12,523 nt of DNA, from the NCBI GenBank assembly GCA_946406585.1, contig CAMJLI010000042.1:1-12523 (forward strand). The letters run 5' to 3'. A model generated the notes under the pieces. It was not told the origin of the DNA. It ran no database searches and was given only the letters and a program-made list of their open reading frames with translations. This DNA is from an uncultured Prevotellaceae bacterium. GTDB lineage: Bacteria; Bacteroidota; Bacteroidia; Bacteroidales; Bacteroidaceae. The position numbers were made by a program, and so were the translations under genes. Positions 1 to 6,176 of the stretch are shown here, one piece after another; position 1 is the first letter of the stretch; each line of letters starts with the position of its first letter.

Positions 1-54
1 GGTAAAGTCGGAAAACTCCTCTATTACCTCGTCTTGCAATTCGTCTATGCACAT
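1..54 (-). CDS. sufE: SufE family cysteine desulfuration protein, N-terminal fragment cut by window edge
   Basis: Eighteen codons read from an ATG at 52-54 on the minus strand into the window edge: MCIDELQDEVIEEFSDFT. This matches the very conserved amino-terminal helix of Bacteroidales SufE proteins (I-[DN]-E-[LI]-Q-D-E-[IV]-[IV]-E-E-F-S), which as I recall continues into a DW-M-D-R-Y segment lying outside the window. SufE accepts persulfide sulfur from the cysteine desulfurase SufS through a conserved cysteine and stimulates Fe-S cluster assembly in the cytoplasm; that active-site cysteine would be off-window. The gene follows the U32 gene after 53 nt on the same strand. I find no TAnnTTTG promoter in the gap, so co-transcription is plausible. 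The identification rests on only 18 residues, but they are distinctive. Confidence 0.72.
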   Translation of the reverse strand, partial: MCIDELQDEVIEEFSDFT

Positions 55-107
55 GTCTGTATTTGTTTTTTTCTAATATGAAGTGTAAATCTTCTTTTTT
101 TAAAATG

Positions 108-1358
108 TCAGTCTTCGTCTTTCACCAATTTGAACAATTTGTCGCTTGGTCGCACCTTGTCGGGCACAGGTATTGAAATGTGAGTGCCTTTGTGGGCTGT
201 CTGCACGGGGTTGAGTTCATATCTTATCTCCGTGGCGTCAACATACATCACACCGGTTGTAGGACCTGTTATGAGAAGATGGTCGCCAACACTAAATTCG
301 GCAGCCTCGCAAGTGAATTCAGCCACTCCAAGGCGTGAATAGTATTTCACGCCCCTTCCCACATACACTTTCCTCACGGTAGCATTGCTGCCATAGTTCT
401 TGTTCCATTCACCCAACCGCTGTCCGAGATAATAGCCATCCCAGAAGCCACGGTTGAACACACTTGCCAACCGCTCGTCCCAGTCGTCTTTCTTCGTCTC
501 GTCGAAAGTACCCTCCACCACACTGGCTATTGCTTCCTTGTAGCATTTCACCACATTATATACATATTCGGGGCCACGTGCGCGGCCTTCAATTTTGAAC
601 ACCCTTACCCCTGCCTCCATCATCTTGTCGATGAATCGGATGGTCTTGAGGTCTTTCGGGCTCATCACATACTTGTTGTCTATTTCCAGTTGGGTGCCTG
701 TCTCATTGTCTGTCACGGTGTAGGAGCGTCGGCACAGTTGCATGCACTCACCCCTATTGGCAGAGCGTGCAGCATTGTCGAGACTGAGGTAGCACTTTCC
801 GCTGATGGCCATGCACAATGCTCCGTGGCAGAACATCTCGATGCGCACCTTGTCGCCTTTTGGTCCACGGATGTCGCGTTCTTGTATTTGTCTATAAATG
901 TCTGCCACCTGGTGCATGTTGAGTTCCCTGGCAAGCACCACGACATCAGCAAACTGGGCGTAGAATGCAAGGGCTTCGGCATTGCTGATGTTCAGTTGTG
1001 TTGACAGGTGTACTTCCTGACCAATGGAGCGGCAATAGGTCATCACAGCCACATCGCTTGCTATCACGGCAGTGATTCCCGCCTCATGAGCAGCATCCAC
1101 GATGGTGTGCATGTTGTCGATGTCCTCCTCGTAGATGATGGTGTTTACGGTGAGGTATGTCTTAATGCCATGTTCCTGGCATTCGCCAGCAATATGTTTT
1201 AGGTCGGCTATCGTGAAGGCATTGGCGGAATGTGCCCTCATATTGAGTTGGCCAATGCCAAAATAAACGGAATCAGCACCCGCCTGAATGGCAGCCACCA
1301 ATGATTCCCTCGACCCCACAGGAGCCATGACTTCAAAATCTGAAACTTTTCCTATCAT
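108..1358 (-). CDS. Peptidase U32 family protein (TrhP/YegQ-like, probable tRNA hydroxylation protein)
   Basis: A 416-residue protein of the collagenase-like U32 family. The beta-barrel start is clear (FEVMAPVGSRESLVAAIQAG, residues 8-27, then ADSVYFG), followed by the family signature around residues 170-195 (EMFCHGALCMAISGKCYLS), in which the cysteines and the His-Gly pair are the conserved elements; another Cys pair follows in RGECMQLCRR. Characterised bacterial relatives are TrhP (YegQ), needed for 5-hydroxyuridine at tRNA position 34, and RlhA, needed for 23S rRNA C2501 hydroxylation. Protease activity was proposed for older members but is doubtful for this type. The length and single-domain layout fit TrhP better than the longer RlhA, but the assignment is inference. 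The ATG at 1356-1358 is the first possible start after the promoter at 1414-1421, and it lies inside a degenerate copy of a 24-bp tandem repeat. Probably co-transcribed with sufE. Confidence 0.9.
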   Translation of the reverse strand: MIGKVSDFEVMAPVGSRESLVAAIQAGADSVYFGIGQLNMRAHSANAFTIADLKHIAGECQEHGIKTYLTVNTIIYEEDIDNMHTIVDAAHEAGITAVIASDVAVMTYCRSIGQEVHLSTQLNISNAEALAFYAQFADVVVLARELNMHQVADIYRQIQERDIRGPKGDKVRIEMFCHGALCMAISGKCYLSLDNAARSANRGECMQLCRRSYTVTDNETGTQLEIDNKYVMSPKDLKTIRFIDKMMEAGVRVFKIEGRARGPEYVYNVVKCYKEAIASVVEGTFDETKKDDWDERLASVFNRGFWDGYYLGQRLGEWNKNYGSNATVRKVYVGRGVKYYSRLGVAEFTCEAAEFSVGDHLLITGPTTGVMYVDATEIRYELNPVQTAHKGTHISIPVPDKVRPSDKLFKLVKDED

Positions 1359-1410
1359 TGTGAGAAAATATTATTCTATCTTTGTGAGAAAATATTATTC
1401 TATCTTTGTG
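1352..1410. repeat. 24-bp tandem duplication spanning the leader and start codon of the U32 gene
   Basis: A 24-bp unit occurs as two exact consecutive copies (1358-1381 and 1382-1405), with the first five bases of a third copy at 1406-1410. To the left the similarity continues for six more bases (1352-1357) with one substitution. That substitution sits in the start codon: the unit reads AAG on the minus strand where the gene has ATG. The initiation region therefore looks like one more, degenerate copy of the repeat. Each full copy also contains TATCTTTG on the plus strand (1377-1384 and 1401-1408), matching the Bacteroidetes -7 consensus in the opposite direction. Confidence 0.9.
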
Positions 1411-1413
1411 CTG

Positions 1414-1421
1414 CAAATATA
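1414..1421 (-). promoter_or_regulatory. Predicted -7 promoter element for the U32 gene
   Basis: The minus strand reads TATATTTG here, a full match to the Bacteroidetes -7 consensus TAnnTTTG. It lies 56 nt upstream of the U32 start codon, which would give a leader of about 50 nt containing both copies of the 24-bp repeat. No TTTG is present at the usual 19-21 nt upstream, so the -33 element is weak or absent. The rest of the intergenic region up to 1494 shows no other clear signal. Confidence 0.5.
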
Positions 1422-1494
1422 GATAAAAATCTCCGATTTTGAGCCAGTAGTATAAAGAAATAAGCTTTCTCCATAAATTCTTAGGTGGCAGGCT

Positions 1495-2358
1495 TTAAGG
1501 TTTCGGAGAAATCGGAGAAATCGGAGTACTCGGAATATTCTGAGTATTCTGATCATTCTGAGTATTCTGATTACTCTGAGTATTCCGATTACTCTGATTA
1601 CTCCGATTACTCTGATTCTTTATATAGTCCTCCAATTGTGTGATGCGCTGGCGGAGGGCGATATTTTCTTGTCGTAGCCGGTCGATTTCAGCAATTTCTG
1701 TCTGGCGGTAGCCAGTGCGGGCGGCATACATGCGCTCCTTGATGCCCCCTTGTGTCACGAAGCGCTGTTGCATGGTCTTGAGCAGGTGTGTCAGCATATA
1801 TATTATTTGGTGACAAAGGGTGATGGCGAGATTTGCCATCTCTTCATCGGACATCTTCTGAGCCTTTTCAGAAAAGCTATTCAAGAAATCACCACTCTGT
1901 GCCCAGTTGCGCATGGCATCGAAACGAGGATGGCTGGCATCCCATTGAGGCAGTTGGCGAGTGCGCAGATAATCCTCATAATCAGTCAGAAGTTCTTCGA
2001 TGCTGGCCTTGGCAACATTGGTAAGCTTGATTTCTGTCTCAGAAGATGTGGCAGCTGCCTGATTGCCTTCTGCAATATTCTGCTTGCCCGAGCGCGCTGC
2101 CTGCACCATTTGGTCTACAGTGCGGTCTTTGTAGGCCGATAGGAAACGACTACAAAAGAGATATGTCAAATCATACAGAGCCTCTGCCACATGATATACA
2201 CGCAAGTGGCGATAGTGCCCATGCTGCGGCAGAAAAAGAGTCTGAGAATTCTGAGTATTCTGATTACTCCGATTACTCTGAGTATTCCGAGTACTCTGAT
2301 TATTCCGAGTACTCCGATCATTCCGATCATTCTGATTTTTCTGAGAATTTTTATCCAT
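1495..2358 (-). CDS. Four helix bundle suffix-domain protein with N- and C-terminal tripeptide-repeat tails
   Basis: A 287-residue protein when started at the ATG at 2356-2358. The core (about residues 40-217) carries the four-helix-bundle signature of the 23S rRNA intervening-sequence protein family (DQMVQAARSGKQNIAEG), followed by the 'suffix' helical region ending in QGGIKERMYAARTGYR. A heptad-patterned coiled coil follows (about 219-246, IDRLRQENIALRQRITQLED). Both tails are low-complexity tripeptide repeats: residues 4-39 are twelve units such as NDR, STR, SNQ and NTQ, and the C-terminus has thirteen more, the last four ending in proline (NIP, STP, ISP, ISP). The biochemical role of the family is unknown to me. 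A start 29 codons upstream (2445) is open but would lie upstream of the -7 element and inside the terminator palindrome of sdhB, so I reject it. The gene stands alone, with its own promoter. Confidence 0.82.
   Translation of the reverse strand: MDKNSQKNQNDRNDRSTRNNQSTRNTQSNRSNQNTQNSQTLFLPQHGHYRHLRVYHVAEALYDLTYLFCSRFLSAYKDRTVDQMVQAARSGKQNIAEGNQAAATSSETEIKLTNVAKASIEELLTDYEDYLRTRQLPQWDASHPRFDAMRNWAQSGDFLNSFSEKAQKMSDEEMANLAITLCHQIIYMLTHLLKTMQQRFVTQGGIKERMYAARTGYRQTEIAEIDRLRQENIALRQRITQLEDYIKNQSNRSNQSNRNTQSNQNTQNDQNTQNIPSTPISPISPKP
1504..1620 (-). repeat. In-frame 9-bp repeat array encoding the C-terminal tail of the four-helix-bundle protein
   Basis: Thirteen consecutive 9-bp units with no indel, on the plus strand following C[TCG]GAnnAnT-type patterns such as CTGAGTATT, CTGATTACT and CCGATTACT. 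Read on the minus strand they encode KNQ SNR SNQ SNR NTQ SNQ NTQ NDQ NTQ NIP STP ISP ISP. The third codon is CAG or CGG in nine units and CCG in the last four. The array ends six bases before the stop codon. Confidence 0.93.
2241..2348 (-). repeat. In-frame 9-bp repeat array encoding the N-terminal tail of the four-helix-bundle protein
   Basis: Twelve uninterrupted 9-bp units of the same type as the array at 1504-1620. On the plus strand units read TCTGAGTAT, TCTGATTAC, TCCGATCAT and so on; on the minus strand they encode NSQ KNQ NDR NDR STR NNQ STR NTQ SNR SNQ NTQ NSQ directly after Met-Asp-Lys. Position one of each tripeptide is nearly always Asn or Ser and position three always Gln or Arg. 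The codon register and direction are the same as in the C-terminal array, about 620 bp away. Confidence 0.93.
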
Positions 2359-2384
2359 ATTTCTTTGATAATAAGATTTTATTG

Positions 2385-2392
2385 CAAATTTA
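2385..2392 (-). promoter_or_regulatory. Predicted -7 promoter element for the four-helix-bundle gene
   Basis: The minus strand reads TAAATTTG, matching TAnnTTTG, 26 nt upstream of the ATG at 2356-2358. This gives a leader of roughly 20 nt and supports that start over the upstream in-frame ATG at 2445. There is no recognisable TTTG at the -33 position. Confidence 0.5.
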
Positions 2393-2422
2393 TATAAAAT
2401 CTTGGAATTATGGGCCATTAGA

Positions 2423-2468
2423 CATAAAATTACAGAGCCTGGCAAATGCCAGGCTCTGTAATTTTATG
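2423..2468. terminator. Perfect 21-bp-stem hairpin, terminator of the sdhCAB operon
   Basis: Arms 2423-2443 and 2448-2468 are perfectly complementary over 21 bp with a 4-nt loop (AAAT). The inner half is GC-rich (ACAGAGCCTGGC) and the outer half AT-rich, so the ascending arm of the minus-strand transcript ends in a run containing TAATTTTAT. It starts 21 nt after the sdhB stop codon. The flanking A and T tracts are symmetric, so it could terminate in either direction, although only the minus strand has a gene ending here. Confidence 0.88.
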
Positions 2469-2489
2469 ATAGCAGCTATGATATCAATC

Positions 2490-3248
2490 TTAGTCTGCCA
2501 ATTTTGCTTTGATGAACTCGCGGTTGAGGCGTGCGATGTTGGCGATGGTCTCGTTCTTCGGGCACACAGCCTCGCAGGCACGAGTGTTGGTGCAGTTGCC
2601 GAAGCCGAGTTCTTCCATTTTGGCCATCATGGCCTTTGCGCGCTTGGCAGCCTCCGGGCGTCCTTGCGGCAGCAGTGCCAGCTGGCTCACCTTTGAGCTC
2701 ACGAAGAGCATTGCCGAGCCATTCTTGCAAGCAGCCACACAAGCGCCACATCCGATGCATGATGCGCAGTCCATGGCCTCGTCGGCGTTCTGCTTTGGAA
2801 TGAGGATGGCGTTGGCATCCTGGGCCTGTCCTGTGCGCACGCTGGTGTATCCACCGGCCTGGATGATTTTGTCGAATGCTCCACGGTCTACCATGCAGTC
2901 CTTTATCACGGGGAATCCTGCTGAGCGCCATGGCTCCACGGTGATTACGTCGCCATCATTGAAACGGCGCATGTAAAGCTGGCAGGTGGTGGCACCTCTC
3001 TCGGTCTTGCCGTGAGGAGTACCATTGATGTAGAGTGAGCACATGCCGCAGATGCCTTCGCGACAATCATGGTCGAACACAAACGGCTCCTTGCCCTCGT
3101 TGATGAGTTCCTCGTTGAGGATGTCGAGCATCTCAAGGAATGAGGTGTCATCAGGGATGTCCTTCATCTCATGAGTATCAAAATGTCCTTTCTCTCTTGG
3201 GCCGTTCTGCCGCCAAAACTTTATGGTGAAACTTATATTCTTAGCCAT
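2490..3248 (-). CDS. sdhB: Succinate dehydrogenase/fumarate reductase iron-sulfur subunit
   Basis: A 252-residue iron-sulfur subunit that passes electrons between the flavoprotein and the membrane cytochrome. The [2Fe-2S] ligands are in [10 protein letters not shown] with a later Cys: C62, C67, C70 and C89. The second half holds [11 protein letters not shown] (C164, C167, C170, C174) and [12 protein letters not shown] (C219, C225, C229). By the spacing of characterised homologues, C164, C167, C170 and C229 bind the [4Fe-4S] cluster and C174, C219, C225 the [3Fe-4S] cluster. C161 is an extra cysteine, and the residue after C174 is Lys rather than the common Pro; I believe this is usual in Bacteroidetes proteins. 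The gene starts 5 nt after the sdhA stop. In an anaerobic Prevotella-like organism the enzyme would mainly run as a fumarate reductase producing succinate; the symbol frdB would be equally fair. Confidence 0.95.
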   Translation of the reverse strand: MAKNISFTIKFWRQNGPREKGHFDTHEMKDIPDDTSFLEMLDILNEELINEGKEPFVFDHDCREGICGMCSLYINGTPHGKTERGATTCQLYMRRFNDGDVITVEPWRSAGFPVIKDCMVDRGAFDKIIQAGGYTSVRTGQAQDANAILIPKQNADEAMDCASCIGCGACVAACKNGSAMLFVSSKVSQLALLPQGRPEAAKRAKAMMAKMEELGFGNCTNTRACEAVCPKNETIANIARLNREFIKAKLAD

Positions 3249-3253
3249 AGCTG

Positions 3254-5236
3254 TTAATTCTTGTAATTACGTGTTTGTACCTTGATTGCCTCATATTCGA
3301 GAGGTTCCTTGATGAGTTCGGGAGCTTTGTCGTCGCTGCCTTGGTATTCCCAGCATCCCACATAGAAGAAGTTCTCGTCGTCGCGTTTGGCTTCTCCTTC
3401 CTCTGTCTGGTATTCCTCACGGAAGTGTCCGCCACAACTTTCGTTGCGTGAGAGAGCATCGTATGCCACCAGCTGTCCCATGGTGAAGAAGTCGCGCAGG
3501 TGTATGGCCTTGTCGAGCTCCACGTTGAGTCCTTCCTTTGTTCCTGGGATGAAGAGGTTGGTGTCGAACTCCTTGCGGAGTTTCTTTATCAGTTCGAGAC
3601 CTTCTTTCAAGCCTTCAGCCGTACGTCCCATGCCCACATGCTCCCACATGATGTGTCCGAGCTCCTTGTGTATGGAGTCCACGCTGCGCTTGCCCTTGAT
3701 GCCCATCAGTCTGTCGATTTCTGCTTCAACAGCCTTCTCAGCCTCCTCGAACTCTGGCAGGTCGGTAGAGATGCGTGGCCACACCTCCTGGTCGGCGAGG
3801 TAGTTCTGTATGGTATATGGCAGCACGAAATATCCGTCAGCCAGACCTTGCATGAGAGCGGATGCTCCAAGGCGGTTGGCACCATGATCGGAGAAGTTGC
3901 ACTCGCCGATGGCGAAGAGTCCTCTGATGGAAGTCTGCAGTTCATAGTCCACCCAGATGCCTCCCATGGTATAGTGGATGGCAGGGAATATCATCATTGG
4001 ATGATAATAGGTGACGCCATTGATTTCGCAAGCCTTCTTTCCTGGGAACACGTCGGTGATCTCCTCATACATCTCGAAGAGGTTGCCATAACGCTGCATG
4101 ATGACGTCGATGCCGAGGCGGTTGATAGACTCTGAGAAGTCGAGGAACACAGCCAGACCGGTGTTGTTCACGCCGAATCCCTTGTCGCAGCGCTCCTTGG
4201 CGGCACGCGATGCCACATCACGAGGCACGAGGTTTCCGAATGCCGGGTATCTGCGCTCCAGGTAGTAGTCGCGGTCCTCTTCAGGAATCTCATATCCTTG
4301 TTTTGTACCAGCTTGCAGAGCTTTTGCATCTTCCAGTTTCTTAGGCACCCAGATACGTCCGTCGTTGCGGAGCGACTCGGACATCAGCGTGAGCTTCGAC
4401 TGCTTGTCGCCGTGCACCGGGATGCAGGTGGGGTGTATCTGCACGTAAGATGGGTTTGCGAAGTACGCACCCTTGCGATAGCATTGCACTGCTGCTGTGC
4501 AGTTGCAGCCCATGGCGTTGGTTGAGAGGAAATAGGTGTTTCCGTATCCACCAGTAGCTATCACCACGGCATTTGCTGAGAAGCGCTCAAGTTTTCCGGT
4601 CACGAGGTTCTTGGCAATGATTCCACGAGCGCGGCCATTGACGATCACCACGTCCTCCATCTCATATCTTGTATAGAGCTTCACCTTTCCGGCTTGCACC
4701 TGTGCGCTAAGCGAGGAATAAGCGCCGAGCAGGAGCTGCTGTCCTGTCTGTCCCTTTGCATAGAATGTACGCGACACCTGTGCGCCGCCGAAAGAGCGGT
4801 TGGCCAACATGCCGCCGTATTCACGAGCGAAAGGCACGCCCTGTGCCACGCACTGGTCGATGATGTTGTTGGACACTTCAGCCAGACGGTAGACGTTGGC
4901 CTCGCGGGCACGATAGTCGCCACCCTTCACGGTGTCGTAGAAGAGGCGGTAGACTGAGTCGCCATCATTCTGGTAGCATTTGGCGGCATTGATACCACCT
5001 TGTGCTGCGATGGAGTGAGCGCGTCGTGGAGAGTCTTGTATGCAAAGGTTGATGACATTGAATCCCATCTCTCCCAAGCTGGCTGCGGCGCTGGCGCCTG
5101 CCAGTCCGGTACCCACTACGATGACGTCGAGCTTTAGTTTGTTCTTCGGGTTCACCAGGCGCTGGTGGGCCTTGTAGTTGGTCCATTTCTCTGCTACTGG
5201 TCCTTCTGGTATTTTTGAATCTATTTTCTTAGTCAT
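3254..5236 (-). CDS. sdhA: Succinate dehydrogenase/fumarate reductase flavoprotein subunit
   Basis: A 660-residue FAD-binding catalytic subunit. The dinucleotide-binding loop is [11 protein letters not shown] (residues 40-50, G42/G44/G47). His74 in [10 protein letters not shown] is in the position of the covalent FAD-attachment histidine. Active-site elements are present: QIHPT (266-270), the catalytic arginine region PRDVASR (338-344), His421 in IHYTMGG and HGANRLG (451-457). No signal peptide is seen, fitting a cytoplasmic-side subunit. It lies between sdhC (32 nt upstream) and sdhB (5 nt downstream), the gene order C-A-B of the single-cytochrome enzymes of the Bacillus/Wolinella type. The protein is longer than the roughly 590-600-residue E. 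coli enzymes, as is normal for this type. Direction of reaction (fumarate reduction or succinate oxidation) cannot be read from sequence. Confidence 0.96.
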   Translation of the reverse strand: MTKKIDSKIPEGPVAEKWTNYKAHQRLVNPKNKLKLDVIVVGTGLAGASAAASLGEMGFNVINLCIQDSPRRAHSIAAQGGINAAKCYQNDGDSVYRLFYDTVKGGDYRAREANVYRLAEVSNNIIDQCVAQGVPFAREYGGMLANRSFGGAQVSRTFYAKGQTGQQLLLGAYSSLSAQVQAGKVKLYTRYEMEDVVIVNGRARGIIAKNLVTGKLERFSANAVVIATGGYGNTYFLSTNAMGCNCTAAVQCYRKGAYFANPSYVQIHPTCIPVHGDKQSKLTLMSESLRNDGRIWVPKKLEDAKALQAGTKQGYEIPEEDRDYYLERRYPAFGNLVPRDVASRAAKERCDKGFGVNNTGLAVFLDFSESINRLGIDVIMQRYGNLFEMYEEITDVFPGKKACEINGVTYYHPMMIFPAIHYTMGGIWVDYELQTSIRGLFAIGECNFSDHGANRLGASALMQGLADGYFVLPYTIQNYLADQEVWPRISTDLPEFEEAEKAVEAEIDRLMGIKGKRSVDSIHKELGHIMWEHVGMGRTAEGLKEGLELIKKLRKEFDTNLFIPGTKEGLNVELDKAIHLRDFFTMGQLVAYDALSRNESCGGHFREEYQTEEGEAKRDDENFFYVGCWEYQGSDDKAPELIKEPLEYEAIKVQTRNYKN

Positions 5237-5268
5237 GATCGTTCAGATTAAAAATGATGTGTTAAGGA

Positions 5269-5955
5269 TTAAAAAGCACAGCAGAGGCTTGGTGCACATT
5301 TGAAGGCAAAGGCGAGCACGACAATGAGGAAGCAAGCCATGAGGATGGTCACATAGACGAAGCCTATCACTCTCCAGCGGTTGAACCAAATCTTTCCACT
5401 GATGCCTAAGGTCTGCATGGCACTCCAGAAGCCATGTGTGAGATGGAACCAGATGGCCACGAGCCAAATGATGTAGAGCACGACATAGACTGGGTTGGAG
5501 AATGTCTCCACAATCCATGCGAATCCATCGCTTGGTGAATGGAGCACGTCCATTTCAAGCAATTCGGCGAACATCATGTGATACCAGAAATTAAAGAGGT
5601 GGAGGAGCAAGCCCAGCAGGATGATGATACCCAGCACGAGCATGTTCTGTGATGCCCATTCCACTTTCGCCGGTGTGTCAGTCACGGCATAGCGTTCGTT
5701 TCCGCGAGCCCTTCTGTTCTGCGCTGTAAGGATGAAGGCATACACGATGTGAATCACGGCAAGAGCTGCCAGACCGAGCGTGGCCACCACGGCATACCAG
5801 TTGGCGCCGAGAAGCTCGCAGATGGTGTTGTAGGCATCTGCCGAGAACAAGGCTGCCACGTTCATGCAGCAGTGGAACGTCAGGAAGAGGATAAGCGCGA
5901 TACCTGTGACAGACATCACTACCTTCCTACCGATAGATGAATTTAATAACCACAT
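5269..5955 (-). CDS. sdhC: Succinate dehydrogenase/fumarate reductase cytochrome b558 subunit
   Basis: A 228-residue membrane anchor with about five hydrophobic segments (roughly residues 12-36, 52-77, 102-129, 153-176 and 196-219). Histidines H28, H69, H119 and H171 (or H174) sit one per helix near the positions of the axial ligands of the two haem b groups in the Bacillus subtilis-type SdhC, so a dihaem quinone-reactive subunit is likely. It exchanges electrons with menaquinol in the inner membrane. It is the first gene of the sdhCAB operon. The start at 5953-5955 gives MWLLNSSIGRKVVMSVTG, where the SIGRK-x-x-M-S-x-TG pattern is typical of the family start. The leader from the predicted promoter is about 115-120 nt, long enough for regulation, but I see no clear structure in it. 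Confidence 0.93.
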   Translation of the reverse strand: MWLLNSSIGRKVVMSVTGIALILFLTFHCCMNVAALFSADAYNTICELLGANWYAVVATLGLAALAVIHIVYAFILTAQNRRARGNERYAVTDTPAKVEWASQNMLVLGIIILLGLLLHLFNFWYHMMFAELLEMDVLHSPSDGFAWIVETFSNPVYVVLYIIWLVAIWFHLTHGFWSAMQTLGISGKIWFNRWRVIGFVYVTILMACFLIVVLAFAFKCAPSLCCAF

Positions 5956-6080
5956 AAATGATTGAGATTTAATTATTTAATTTAACAAATGAATATGATT
6001 CCCATTATACGTAGTGCTAACAAGGGTTTTACAAGCTCGAAAGTACCTAAAAATAGGGACTGGCAATCGCTTTCAAAATG

Positions 6081-6111
6081 CAAAAATAATAGATTTTTGT
6101 TATTAATCAAA
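6081..6111 (-). promoter_or_regulatory. Predicted promoter of the sdhCAB operon
   Basis: On the minus strand TTTG (6108-6111) is followed after exactly 19 nt by TATTTTTG (6081-6088). This is a full match to the Bacteroidetes sigma-ABfr promoter TTTG-N19-TAnnTTTG. Transcription would begin near 6074, leaving a leader of about 118 nt before sdhC. The leader also contains TACTTTCG, one mismatch from a second -7 element. Confidence 0.72.
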
Positions 6112-6142
6112 GTATTTTTATAAAAAATCCGATAATTATGAT

Positions 6143-6150
6143 TACTTTTG
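6143..6150 (+). promoter_or_regulatory. Predicted -7 promoter element for mnmG
   Basis: TACTTTTG matches TAnnTTTG and ends 26 nt before the mnmG ATG, giving a leader of about 20 nt. The -33 position holds only a T-rich run, not TTTG. It lies about 30 nt from the -33 element of the divergent sdh promoter, so the two promoters are back to back and do not overlap. Confidence 0.5.
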
Positions 6151-6176
6151 CGCTCTATTGAATCCATAACGCTGTT

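Noticed and set aside
55..107. Separate promoter for sufE in the gap after the U32 gene
   Set aside because: No TAnnTTTG is found on the minus strand in this 53-nt A/T-rich gap; co-transcription is simpler.
545..600. CACGTG core inside the U32 gene as a parS site
   Set aside because: Flanking bases do not match the palindrome beyond the central hexamer.
1504..2348. CRISPR array
   Set aside because: The 9-bp units are contiguous, vary at fixed codon positions and stay in frame with a protein; there are no spacers of 25-40 bp and no cas genes.
2359..2445. 29-codon amino-terminal extension of the four-helix-bundle protein (start at 2445)
   Set aside because: The extension overlaps the sdhB terminator and lies upstream of and across the predicted -7 element at 2385-2392; the ATG at 2356-2358 leads directly into the repeat tail.
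2046..2696. A plus-strand open frame reading SEYSDYSDYSEYS through the N-terminal repeat array
   Set aside because: It is the complement of the repeat array, runs through the terminator and into the antisense of sdhB, and has no family match outside the repeat.
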